Positions 53,361 through 64,000 of a stretch of 64,000 nt of DNA are shown in pieces. The DNA is taken from contig VZTG01007783.1 in assembly GCA_013397845.1 (NCBI GenBank), positions 1 through 64,000 of the forward strand, given 5' to 3'. Source of the DNA: Melanocharis versteri (lineage: Eukaryota; Chordata; Aves; Passeriformes; Melanocharitidae). The notes beneath the pieces were generated by a model. That model was given only the letters and a program-made list of their open reading frames with translations. It did not search any database and had not been told where the DNA came from. Numbering within the stretch: the first letter of the stretch is position 1; each line of letters starts with the position of its first letter. The position numbers were made by a program, and so were the translations under genes.

Positions 53361-53498
53361 ATCAGATCAGCTGGTCAGAGCCCGGTGCTAAAAATGCCAA
53401 GGTTGTGGGTTCAATCCCTTTATGGGTCATTCACTAAGGAGTTGGACTTTATCCTTGTGGGTCTCTTCCAACTCAGAATATTCTGTGATTCTGTGATT
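53361..53498 (+). mobile_element. tRNA-Ile-derived SINE with CR1 tail (TguSINE1-like)
   Basis: The head follows tRNA-Ile: ctggtcagagc (D arm and A-box side), ggtgctaaaaatgcc (anticodon arm, anticodon mutated) and the B box ggttcaatccc at 53408-53418. The body continues 'cattcactaaggagttggac', then 'gggtctcttccaactcagaa', and ends in CR1-type ttctgtgattctgtgatt. A tRNA-Ile head joined to a CR1 tail is the architecture of TguSINE1, a family described from passerine birds. The copy is full length or nearly so and slightly diverged. Confidence 0.85.
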
Positions 53499-56400
53499 CA
53501 TGTAATGGAAACCAAATGGCCGTATGTCGAACAGCAAGGAACTCCCATATAATACAAATTAGACACAGTAGAATAAAGGTGCTCCAGTTCAGCAGCATTT
53601 AACCTCCTCTAAACACACCACTGTAGCCTCCTACTCCTTCCTGCAGGAAGGATATTTTACTGCTTGCAGTGTTCCACACCCAGAAGTGTAAGTCTGTCAG
53701 TGAGCTAGACCAACTCTTGCTCTACCCGAACTCAGTATGACTTTTGCTTAATTGTAGGCAATTTTAAATGCAAGACATGAAATTGTTTGAAGACATTCAA
53801 AAAGGTGTATTCAAGCAGTAACAGCATAATTGAATATCCAAACATGTTTCAATATTGTGTTTCAGGAAAATTTTCAAGCACCACTTTACTGAGTAATAGC
53901 TAAATCTTTATCTTTGCTGACACATATTCTACCTGAAAGCAACTGGAAGGTCCTTTTCAGATAAGCATTTTGGCAATTAATGCTATATTGCAGTACTTTT
54001 ATTAGCACTGAATAATCCCCTCAACACACTTCAAGAAGTAAATTAGAAAGGAACCATTAAACTTATCTATGTCTTAATAACCCTAATATATAACCCTAAT
54101 TACCCTAATAATACGTTAGGGTAATAACCCTAATATATTGCAAACAAAAATTATTTTATGTGTAGCTGAACAAATGAAGCTTAGCTTCCTATAGATTTGT
54201 ATGTTATATGTCTTCATTCTCTCAGCCCCCTCTCCTCACTTCAGTATAATCAGCTCCTTTGTTATCCACTGTCTCTTTAACTGAACAAAAATTAGCAGGG
54301 TGCACTGATCAAATGAATGCTGCACCAGAGTTGAAACACAACTATGTTAAAACCGCCTTTCCTTGTTAGGGGGATTATTTTGGTCTTTCTATTCATCTTC
54401 TGATTTTCCCAGAGCTTACAGGTACTAAATGTACTGAAGGTTTCTCTCTCTCTTCAAACGTACTTTTAGTTTTTCAAATATACGAAAAATCTCCATCTCT
54501 TTGTCAAACTGTCTTACCAAAATATACCTTGAAGTTGTCAGAAATGTTCTCCTCAGCTATTTGTGTTACTGTGTAGTGCTGGAAAAACACATTTCAACAT
54601 TTAACATCTCTGTCTGAAACATTTGGAAGACTTCTCCCCACTTTTTTATTTTCAAATCAAAATTGGCAGAAATATATTCCTACTGTTCAATGAAAATGTA
54701 ATTAAAATTAAATGCAGTGTCAAAGCAAGATGTTCAAGGATTTATGGCAACAAATTGCTAATTCTTTGGCCATAGTTTTGTGATTTGGCCATCAGCTTCA
54801 GCCTGGCCAAAGTCCAGCAGGACTGCCCCATAAAAGTGAGTTTGAAACTGCAGCTGGGAAACCCTCAATGATTCCTTGTCATTTTCAAACATTAAGAAGT
54901 GTGTTTTGCCACTTTTTTTTTTAAGCTTTCCAAACTAATTTTCAGGATATTGGGGGAGCCTTCTGCTGCTGTCAAAGCAATACAGAAACGGATATATTCT
55001 GAGGAGGAAGCAGACATTGGTCCCCTGTGTTGCCCTAGGAAGGACTAGGGCTATGGAAAACATGCCAGAAACCTGCTGGGAAGGAAGTGGGCTATCGGGA
55101 GGTCCACTCTTAGCTGGACTGAGCACTTCTTTCCAAAGGTCTGCTGCACCACTAGAATCAAACACAGTGGGAATGTTTTACCCATTTCTAATGCTTGAAG
55201 GAACCATTCACTGTTGCTGGAAGGTATTTGCCTCTGGACTAAGAGCATTCATGCGTATCAACTGGGTCTAGGACACTTTGGCACAAAAAAAATATGCCAG
55301 AATAAGTTGGAAAAAAGATGTTAATTGCTATCCAGCAGAGAAATAGCAACATTATTGGCACATGAAAATGTATTTCAAGAGGTGGTCTGGAATCTCATTT
55401 GCAGCCTATTTGAGCACGGATCATGCTGGACTTTTTTCTTCATATGAAGGGCATATGTTAAATACAATATGAACTCTCAGCTCCAAATTCCTTTATACTA
55501 ATGGAAGTCTAAAGTTAACTCCACAGACTTCTGAATCTGGTTTACGGAGCGTAATCAAATGAGCTGCATAGCTCTTCTCATGCATTTAAGGGGATAGCAA
55601 TATAAATGAAGGAAAAAGTGGGTCACAACTTTGGCACCCTTTTTCCTTCCCTCTATTTTTGGTCTCAGAGTTAAAGCCTTCAACATTTCCTTGTATGGAC
55701 AAAACAATTAATAAAACAACAGATCTTCTAGTAGAGGCAACCATACAACAAAAATGACTTGACTTTACCAGTGAGGAAAATACATAAAAATGGGCAACAG
55801 CCTGGAAAAGCCCCAATATCATACCACATATGGTGTGAACTGATAAAATTAACATAGTTGATCTACAGATAATGTCTGTGAAATGTTAACAGTAAAACTG
55901 TGTGTGCTGAAGGCCTCCAAAGTTTCAATAAATATTTTGAGTAAATGTTATGAAAACCTCTACTCTTTCATGAGCACCTGTTCCAAGAAGATTAAACGAA
56001 ATATAGTTTATTTATATGAATCCCATTCTGATCTTCAATAAAAATAAAGTACAGGCTATGTTGGACTGAATGATATTGCACACCCAGTAGGACAGGGCAC
56101 AAACCCCATTCGTCTCAGAGATACGTCCAGCCTGCAGAAAAAAGAGATATTGACCTCCCAGGAAAGCAAGACATATTTTGCTCTACATGTTCCAGTTCTG
56201 CAGGCTCCAGAGTGCTCAAAAATGCAGGTTTGATTGATTCTCCTGTAGGAGGAAATCCAATTCAGTTTATTGCCTCTAAGAAAGCTATAAAAAGCCAAAG
56301 GGAATGGAACATGATTAAGTTGAGGGAGGAAGGAGGAGCTGGAATGCTGAAGCAGATCCATGCTGTTTCTGGGGCTGGTGGACCTAATGAAGCTTTAGTG

Positions 56401-59400
56401 GAGACAGAGACAACTACTCTTTCAGGCCCTGCAACTGAGAAAATATTTATTGAGAAACTACAGGAACAAGGTTTCTTCCTTCATATCCCACCTTCCCAAG
56501 AAGTCTTTCTCTCACCCAAAATACCCAGTCATCCTCCTGGACCTTTCCACTTACGTGGTATATGTGGCCAAAGGGTGGAAGAGGGGAAAAGGTAGGGTAG
56601 AGAGAGAGGTCCCTTATCAAGGGAGGGACAGAAATCTGGCTGGGCCAGTGAGCCATCAGGAGAGCCCCAGGTGGATGTCCTTGCTGGACTCTGTGCTGCT
56701 ACAGAGGACAAAAGCAGCTGGAGCAAGGAGAGGCCGAGGAGGAGGCTTTTTGGCAGCTGGGGATGGGCTGGCTACGGCTGAGGGAAGCAGTGCCTCTGCA
56801 ATCAGGGACCAATGGCCAGCCTTGTTCCTTGAGAGTCTTTCCAGGATTTCAGCTCGGGTCCTGGAGAAGGCCCCAGTGGGATGAATGGAGAGCTGGTTGA
56901 AGGTTTCCTATCACTGCTCCTCTCCACCCCTGCTGCACCACACTCCATTTGCGACTGACCCTAAGTCCTGCTGTGTTTTATTTATAAATTAACAAATGCC
57001 TTGAAAGTTCTGGGCCAAGATATCCATAACTCCTGACTTCCAGTGGAAATGGTCCTTTCAACACGGTGGATGACCAATGTGTGTGGGTTGTTATCGATGG
57101 GCTTGGGATCAGGCCTTGCTACTGTAATTTCAAGACATTTTGAGGTGGCGCAGAGGTGGGGACAATGCAGGAAGCAAAAGCAGATGCTGGGACCATGGAG
57201 AGGGCAGGACTCCCTCCCTCAGGTGTAGCTTGTGCAATTTTCTGTTTGAGAGAACTAGGCCATTTCGTTCCCCTGGAAAATATTTTTTTATAGATCCAAA
57301 CCGTGGCACAACAAAGCAGGTGGAGTCAAGCCTGCGTGATCGACATTTTCAGTTCTTGATTTTTAAAGGCTAAAAATCTGAAATCACAACAGAATCACAA
57401 TTGTCAGGTTTTCATTTAAATGGACACCTTCAGTTTCATAAACCAATTTGCTTTTGGGCTGATACTGTGTGTGTTGAGTTTCATATTTATGACTGAGTTA
57501 AAGACCCTGAATTAAACAAATAACACAGAACCATGAACATGTACTACTTTTTGTAGCAATTTTTACTTTGTAGAAATTAAAAAAAAATAATTTGTATTTG
57601 ATTAATAAGTTTTAGCTTGGTTGCATAATTGTGTCATTAACTTATCATTGTGTTCATCTAGTATAAATTAAGTGGCAGCGAAAACCTATGTCTCATGACA
57701 GCCATGTAAAGTGCTCTGACAACAGCTTATCCATTTACTGGACAAAAAATATTGCTCCTTGGATTTTTATGCTGCATAAGTTATAGGCAACACTTAAAAA
57801 TAGGAAACGTTTAATCTTTGCCAGGGTGTAGGTCACTCTATAAACAGGTGAAACTGATGACAGAAATAGCAGTGGAGAATGTTCAAAATATTGTTTTTTC
57901 ATTTTTGGCTTGTGCTAATGACTGTTTTGTGCTTGATTCAGTTGTTAAAACCCAAGTGCTAACGAGCATGTGAACTGTACATTGCCTTTGATAACATAAT
58001 ACATAAATCCAAAATAAATAAAAAAAATTTCGGAGGATTTTCCTCCAATATTAATATTTCAGTGACTAAGTTTGCCACATGTAGGATAGGATTCTCTTTT
58101 ATTTATCTACATTGTTACATATGATATTCCCAGATGATTCACTGTAATATGGAAATTTTACTATCATATGGAGTATCTTTGACAGAACAAACAGCAACAT
58201 TTAATTTTTGGAAAGCTAGTACTTTCAAAAAACTTCTTTGTAGTATTTACAGATTATCAACCTCGATGACCTAGGGTTAAAAAGAATATTAAACTGAAAT
58301 AAACTAAAAATATCAACAACTTGAGTATTACCTAAACATCATGTTTCCCTTGACAGAAAACCAATTTCATTCATCTACACCATTTCCTTTCATTTTTATT
58401 AACTTGGAGTCAGTACTGGAAGTCCCAGTCCTACTTTTTTCAATTTGATAGGTCACACTGAAAACTGATAAAAGATGCTTATGTTTTTCCTGCTACATTT
58501 GCAGTGCTGCCAACTGCAAACTTAAAGAAAACAAGAATATAATCCCCATAGCCTTTAAATGGTGTAAAAGTCATGAAGAAGAAAAAGAAAAGTGGGTTAT
58601 TCATAGCTGACTTGGGACTTTTCAGCCCTGAAACTATAATTGTCTCACATTCTTCATACTTTGTCTGCAAGTAAAAAAGACAGAAGCTTTGCTTTGAATG
58701 CAAGGGGAGAGTCCCATGAAATAGAAAACTTTTCGTTTTCTTTCGGCCAGAATCTTGAGGCTTTAAGAAAACACATAAGTAGTGAGACTTGTGATGAAAT
58801 TGTGAGAGCTGGCAACACCTCAATCAAGCTTTTTCTTCATTTCCATTGAAGCTGAAAGGAAAAATGCCAAAACCATACTTCTGGTGCAAAAAGTGATAAA
58901 CCAGCAGGAAACAGTCTTGCCCAGTCAGCTTTTTCCCTGAAATGAAAGACGAGCATCTTGTAAAAGGTCTGCTCAGAGTTCCAGTGAAGTCAAATTGCAA
59001 AATCAGCTCTCACTGACTCTAGTGTTAAAATAGTTTGCTCACTTAAGGAGTTCTTCAAGGGAAGAGAGGGTACTCTGCTACCAAACTGAAATTCGGATAT
59101 TCTTCAGCTTGATGAGCCTGTAGCTGTCTAGAAGCTGGCAGACAGAGACAGATATTTTTTTTTGTTTCCTCCTTACCAATATGAATTTCTGCTACTGGCT
59201 TTGCTGTGAAATATTGAAAAGTTATACTGAATACTGTGCTTCTGTTTATTTTTAACAAAAGCTGAATTTATCAAGCTAAGTTAAATGTTTAATAGAAGTT
59301 GAAGTGAGTTCATTGGGTAAGGGGTATAATAATGTAAGTTTAAGGGTAAGTACGTCACCATGATGAATAGCATATAAAGCTGTATACTCATTATCTTTAA

Positions 59401-61084
59401 AACTTTATGGCAATGCTAGTGCCAAGTCATATTCAGCAACGCAACATGCATTTTAAAGGTGGTTTCTTGATCCAGTTCAAGGCCATGTTGCCATCAATAA
59501 TTCCTGTGCAATCATCTGTGCTTCAGTTCTGTGCCTACCACGTCTTTCTCATTAGCACTGGCTATTATGCAATCTCAGAACTGTTGGATCTGCTTGCACA
59601 GCTGCCTGAAAATAGCCACGTGAAAAAAAAAAAAGGTAACATTTAGCTGAATCAGTAAGCTGAGTTGGCTCTCTGTTCATCCCAAATAGCAGACGTGGGG
59701 GCAGCAATGGCACTGTAAAGGCAGGACTACCCTTTCCACAGGAGCATGGTCTCAGAAAAATCTCAAGCTATTCTTTAAACTGGACCTCTACATTACGAGT
59801 TTGTTCAGGGTAACAAGGTCTGTCTCATTCTAACGGTGCTGCCTTTTCACCACCTTGCAAATTAGGAAACCTTTCCAACCTGTGCAAACTGGGCTTCAAA
59901 ACCAGGGCAGGTGAATTGATATTTCTCCATTGGTAGTGTGTTCTGTCTGCTTTCTGCAGGTGTAAATCACTCCACCATGTGCTAAGCAGAAAGCCCAAGG
60001 GTTGAATTAATTTTTCTTCCTTATGACTATTTTGCACTACTGTAGCAAAAATTATTGTAATCACAATAAAAAGTTGTTTGCAAACTACCAGAGCGCAGTA
60101 CTTCAAATTTTCATTTATATCTATGAGATTTTAGGTGATCATTTACTCTTTGCTTTATATTCTTCTGCCTAAATAAAATTAATTTTATGCTAAAGACATG
60201 ATTTCTATTAGGAATAAAAGTAATAGGCTGAAATAGCTACCAACACATGGTTTTGTTTACTTACTGTAGCAGGGAGTTGAATGCACTTCACTGAAAATCT
60301 TAAGCCATTATTTGAAGAGTTTCCATGTCCCAGAGAAAATTTCCCACTGTACTGCTTAAGACCAAACGAAAAAAAATCAGTGCTTGAAAAACTAAAGATG
60401 AAGAAAATTCTACAATATAACATGACACTCTTTGGTGGAACACACGAGGGCACTGATCTATTAGTGCAAGCGAATGCCTAGTGAGTAGGGCTGTGTCTTT
60501 TACTTTGCCACTGTAAAGGAACAAAATGGGTGCAGTGAACTCAAAATCGACTATATGCTGTAAGTGACTTGTCAAGTCCAGGTATACAACTGTTTGGTGT
60601 GAGCAATCAAATACACAGCAGTTCAGAAGTACTAGAGGAAAAAACAACTGTTTTTTTTTCTCATCAGAAAGCAATCACACACTTGATAACAACTGAGCAA
60701 TTGAAATCCCTTCTAAGACAAGTCCTTTGCTAGCCTAATACTTACCTAGAGACCATGGTATCTGTAGTTTCTGTCCTTTTTCACTGTGTAGCAGGCTCCT
60801 GTCTCCCTGCTTTGCCTGTTTCTCTTCATACAGTGTGCAGTCCAAAGGAGCAATGTGGCTGAAGCCTAAATCTCTCCATTTACTCTCTGTAAACCCTCAG
60901 TGTGTACTGTGCAAGGCCAAGCAACATGTAAACACCATTCTTTTGACTGAGTTCTGGTGACTCTGAAGCTGAGAATACGGTCAAGGTCACTAGATGCTTC
61001 ACAAGCTGTGAAAGGGATACTCCTCTATTCCTACCACTACAGACATGTTGCCTTGATTTGATAAAGAAGAGAGCTGTATTTAAA
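53499..61084. other. Gene desert, part 5
   Basis: About 7.6 kb without a supported gene. It contains the telomere-like repeat at 54075-54138, a GC- and purine-rich island at about 56560-57230, and an A12 run at 59623-59634. Overlapping open frames at 56212-56884 have no domain that I recognise. Confidence 0.5.
54075..54138. repeat. Short telomere-like repeat with a hairpin
   Basis: Four CCCTAA units (54081, 54094, 54103, 54128) and one TTAGGG (54116) lie in 64 bases. The 17-base phrase taataaccctaatatat occurs at both ends, 47 bases apart. TTAGGGT-AATA-ACCCTAA at 54116-54133 is a perfect inverted repeat. Confidence 0.8.
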
Positions 61085-61310
61085 ATTATAAAGTAATACT
61101 AGTCTAACAGGACATCCAGAGATCATCTAGCCCCAAGCATGGCCAACTTCAAAGTTACATCAGGTTGCCTGTGGTCTTGTCCAAACTAATTTTGTGTGTC
61201 TCCAAAGATGGTGGTGACACTACAGTCTCTTTGGACAATCACTTCCAGTGTTTCACCACTCTAACTGTGAAGAATGTGCCTGTTCTTCCCCAGAAATTCA
61301 GCCCAGACAA
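61085..61310 (-). mobile_element. CR1 LINE 3' fragment, diverged
   Basis: On the minus strand the short frame GRTGTFFTVRVVKHWK is the conserved CR1 ORF2 tail (FFTVRVVRHW in typical copies). Plus-strand phrases 'gagatcatctagccccaagc', 'tctccaaagatggtggtgac' and 'cacttccagtgtttcaccac' agree. The terminal repeat is lost. Confidence 0.88.
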
Positions 61311-64000
61311 AAAGGGGATTGCACGAAGCATTGGGGCTGAAGAGGGGCAGCACGTGTGCTTGGCAGGATGCTGGAGGCACAGATGGCACCAGAGACAGGG
61401 AGAAGATGGCTCCCAGGGCTGTGAGGTCATTTGGGTCGTTTGCTGGGTGGTAGCAGTGGGAACACCAGTGCTATGAAGAACTGGACAACGATGTCTGAGT
61501 CCATGAGTAAGAGAAAAATGCTGGTAGTTTTTGCTTGTATTCTTTTGAAGGTGAAGATCTGTTGCTCCCTTACACAGGTCACTTCATCTGCAGTGCTAAA
61601 GGGTAAGTAGGCATTTCTGTAGCTCACACCGACATGAAGGTTGTGTAAAGCATTTGCACAGACAGTTGCAACATTTATAAAACCCCTTGTAAATTTGGAC
61701 TGACTGTCAGAAAAAGGCCATTTACAGTATTCTCCCTGGCATAGAAATCCTGTAGAGCCACCCAAAGTGCGATGAGGCTTGACAAACCACTCCAGGGAGC
61801 TGCATTGCTTCCTTCTTAGTCAGACTTCAGGCTTTTCAGACTCTCCAACACTGCATCAGCTGTTGCAGCGATCTATCCCTGACACCGTGCTGCAGCAGCA
61901 GTGCTATGGACCTGAGATTCTCTGCTGGTTGGCAGCTTCATTTTTACCAGTGATAATAATTCAGTCCTATTAGCAAACACGCTGTCTCCTTGCCTTAGGG
62001 CACAACGAGAAGTTGGGATTGCCTAGTGCTATGTTTTCTCTGTGTCCTCCACAGAGCCATATATTACTCATTCAGGGGATCAGTTTAATCCCACTGCTTT
62101 AACTGAGCTGTGCAGGGCAGTATTGCACTTACGCTTTTAAATCTGATGATGCATAAAGAAGCCGAACACCATTTTTGTAATTTTATTCGATTCAATTCCT
62201 CACTGAGTGCCTGTTGATTTCAATAGAGTAATACAAGTGATTAATCTGCTTTTTGTGTACAATAAGTTGTATTCTGTAAACAAATAAACAGCTGTTTAAG
62301 GAAAGTGCTCACCACTTGTTTTATTAAGAAAGTTCTAAAGAGAATGTGAATTGATTTGTAAGGAGGTCAAGAGACCAATTAAAACAACAAAGAAATATTC
62401 TCTTTTTTCCTTTAAAAGTTTGCAGAAATGCTTGCTGAAAATACCCACTTTAAGAAATTGGTTTTTTTGTCTCTAGAAAAACTGCAGCAAAATTTGCTAA
62501 AGGCCTTGTGTTTTACAGCACAATCAGATGCTGCCTGTGGCATAACTTCCAAAGTTCCAAACCGATTTTCTTTTCCCCATAAACAACCAAGACACGTTTT
62601 GTTTGAAGCATTTTATATCCTGTGCTAAAGCACTCATCTCATGCACACATTTAAACATGTACACACAGGAATGTGCTGGGAGACTTTTTCTCTGAGGCCA
62701 AGAAAAGGCAATGGTAAAGACTACGTCTGAAGTCTCTTGATGTCAGTGATGGAGATTCAAAGGTTACTGGATAAGCTCTGAGCCTCTGTGTGAACATTTA
62801 GATCAACTGAAAATGTGTCAAGACTTATAATGTTTCCAAGAAACTTTAAAACCTCTGTGGATTAGGAAAACCATTCCCACAGCTTACTTGTCCCCATGGG
62901 CAAACACTGTCATCTCAAAACTGGATAACATATGGGACATTATAAGCAGTCTAGAGGCTCTAGGCTATTTCCTTCTGACAGTGTAATTTGGACCTCATGG
63001 GGTATTAGATGATTATTTTGATTTCATTCCTAGTTTTACCTTCATTATCAATCTTTGCAGAATAAGAAAATGAGACAGATCCGTTTTTTGTTTATTAGTT
63101 GATGCCCCTATAATTTTAGAAAATAGTTAATTTTGGCAGAAGACATACTCTATTCCAGAAATTACATCCAGTCATGAAACAAGGTTTACTGTTAAGCCTG
63201 AGAAAAAATAAATAAGAGAGAAAAAAAGATGTAATTCTGCTAACAGTTTTGATAATCTTTCCCAGTAGTTAGCATGGGAGAAATTGAAATGGGAATTGGC
63301 AATCCTGATACAATGATTGCAAACATAGCCCAGTGTTGAACTTCAGGTCAAGTAGGATTACAGAAATGAAGGAAAAAAGAAGCAGGCTAAGAAAGATAGA
63401 ACAAAATTTACCAACTAAAATTATACCCAAGTTGGAAAAAACAGTTGTGTGTGAGCTTGTTTGTAAAACCGATGCACTACCTTTCTCAGGCAAACTGATG
63501 ATTATATTTTTCAATTCCATACACTCTGATCACTTACCCTGGGAGAAAATGTTTGTTGGAACTTGCTGTATTTCTATCAGACTTTTAATTATCCTACTGG
63601 GATGCAATTTACAGCCAGCATTTTAGGGTGAGTCTTGGAGGGGCAGTTCCCACTAACATTAATGATGTGTGCATGCTCTGAAGATAGCTATAATCCCTTT
63701 GTAGATTAAACACTTGGTGCTGTCAAACATTTTCCTAATGCTGCAAATCTGAAGGCATTCAAAATGGGTGTAGGGCTTTCTTTTTTTCCCATATGAGTGA
63801 CTGCAGTATTTTTGATTGCCTTGGATGAACAAAAAGATCTGTCTGAGACTGATGTTGTCTGCCAGAAAGAATAGTTATGAAGGGGTAGCCTGGTTAATGT
63901 TTGTGTTCAGGATCTTCAAAAGTCACACCAAAGAGTATCTACACTATATACTCCTTGGAGCTAATGAAGTTTAAGTGTATAAAAGTGTACAAATTTGAAT
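61311..64000. other. Intergenic to window end, no gene seen
   Basis: About 2.7 kb. Open frames at 61427-61765 (minus) and 63333-63626 (plus) show no recognisable family. No transposon is seen in this part. Confidence 0.5.

Noticed and set aside
53361..53435. A true tRNA-Ile gene.
   Set aside because: The D-arm start and the anticodon are altered, and the sequence runs on into a CR1-type tail, which is SINE architecture.

Overview
The window is a piece of vertebrate nuclear genome, most probably a bird and within birds a passerine. The evidence is a split, intron-containing ribosomal protein gene with GT-AG introns; many 3' fragments of CR1 LINEs with the avian ATTCTRTG-type 3' repeat; and one tRNA-Ile-headed, CR1-tailed SINE that looks like TguSINE1, a family described from passerines. 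There are no bacterial-style operons, CRISPR arrays or intact viral genes.

Layout. (1) 1-7370: the RPL7 gene (60S ribosomal protein L7, family uL30) on the + strand. Its first exon, with the start codon, lies just left of the window; the GC-rich bases 1-170 are the edge of its CpG island inside intron 1. Coding exons are at 911-1013, 1746-1912, 2550-2687, 3046-3155 and 4271-4479 (stop TAA). A 2.8-kb intron then starts two bases after the stop codon, and a short non-coding last exon with AATAAA follows at 7303. Exon sizes and phases join into one continuous frame of about 241 residues, or about 246 with the missing first exon, which is the usual length. (2) 7370-64000: about 56.6 kb with no coding exon that I can support. 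It is AT-rich, non-coding DNA with scattered old transposon pieces: seven further minus-strand CR1 fragments (7725, 13127, 17440, 32925, 47998, 52548, 61085), one of which carries a nested plus-strand CR1 3' end; a plus-strand remnant of an older CR1/L3-like LINE (10312-10930); a TguSINE1-like SINE (53361-53498); and a probable endogenous retroviral LTR fragment (29844-29936). Simple repeats are few and short.

Context. In human, RPL7 lies head-to-head with RDH10, with C8orf89, SBSPON and TERF1 beyond its 3' side. If synteny holds here, RDH10 lies left of the window and the 56-kb stretch is the gap between RPL7 and C8orf89 or SBSPON. I searched for motifs of those proteins by eye and found none.

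I found no convincing new biological system. The best leads are the post-stop intron of RPL7, the nested CR1 insertion with reverse-transcriptase remnants, three CpG-rich islets in the desert (31518, about 38000-38280, 47440-47990, the last with a CTCF-like core), and a telomere-like hairpin repeat at 54075.
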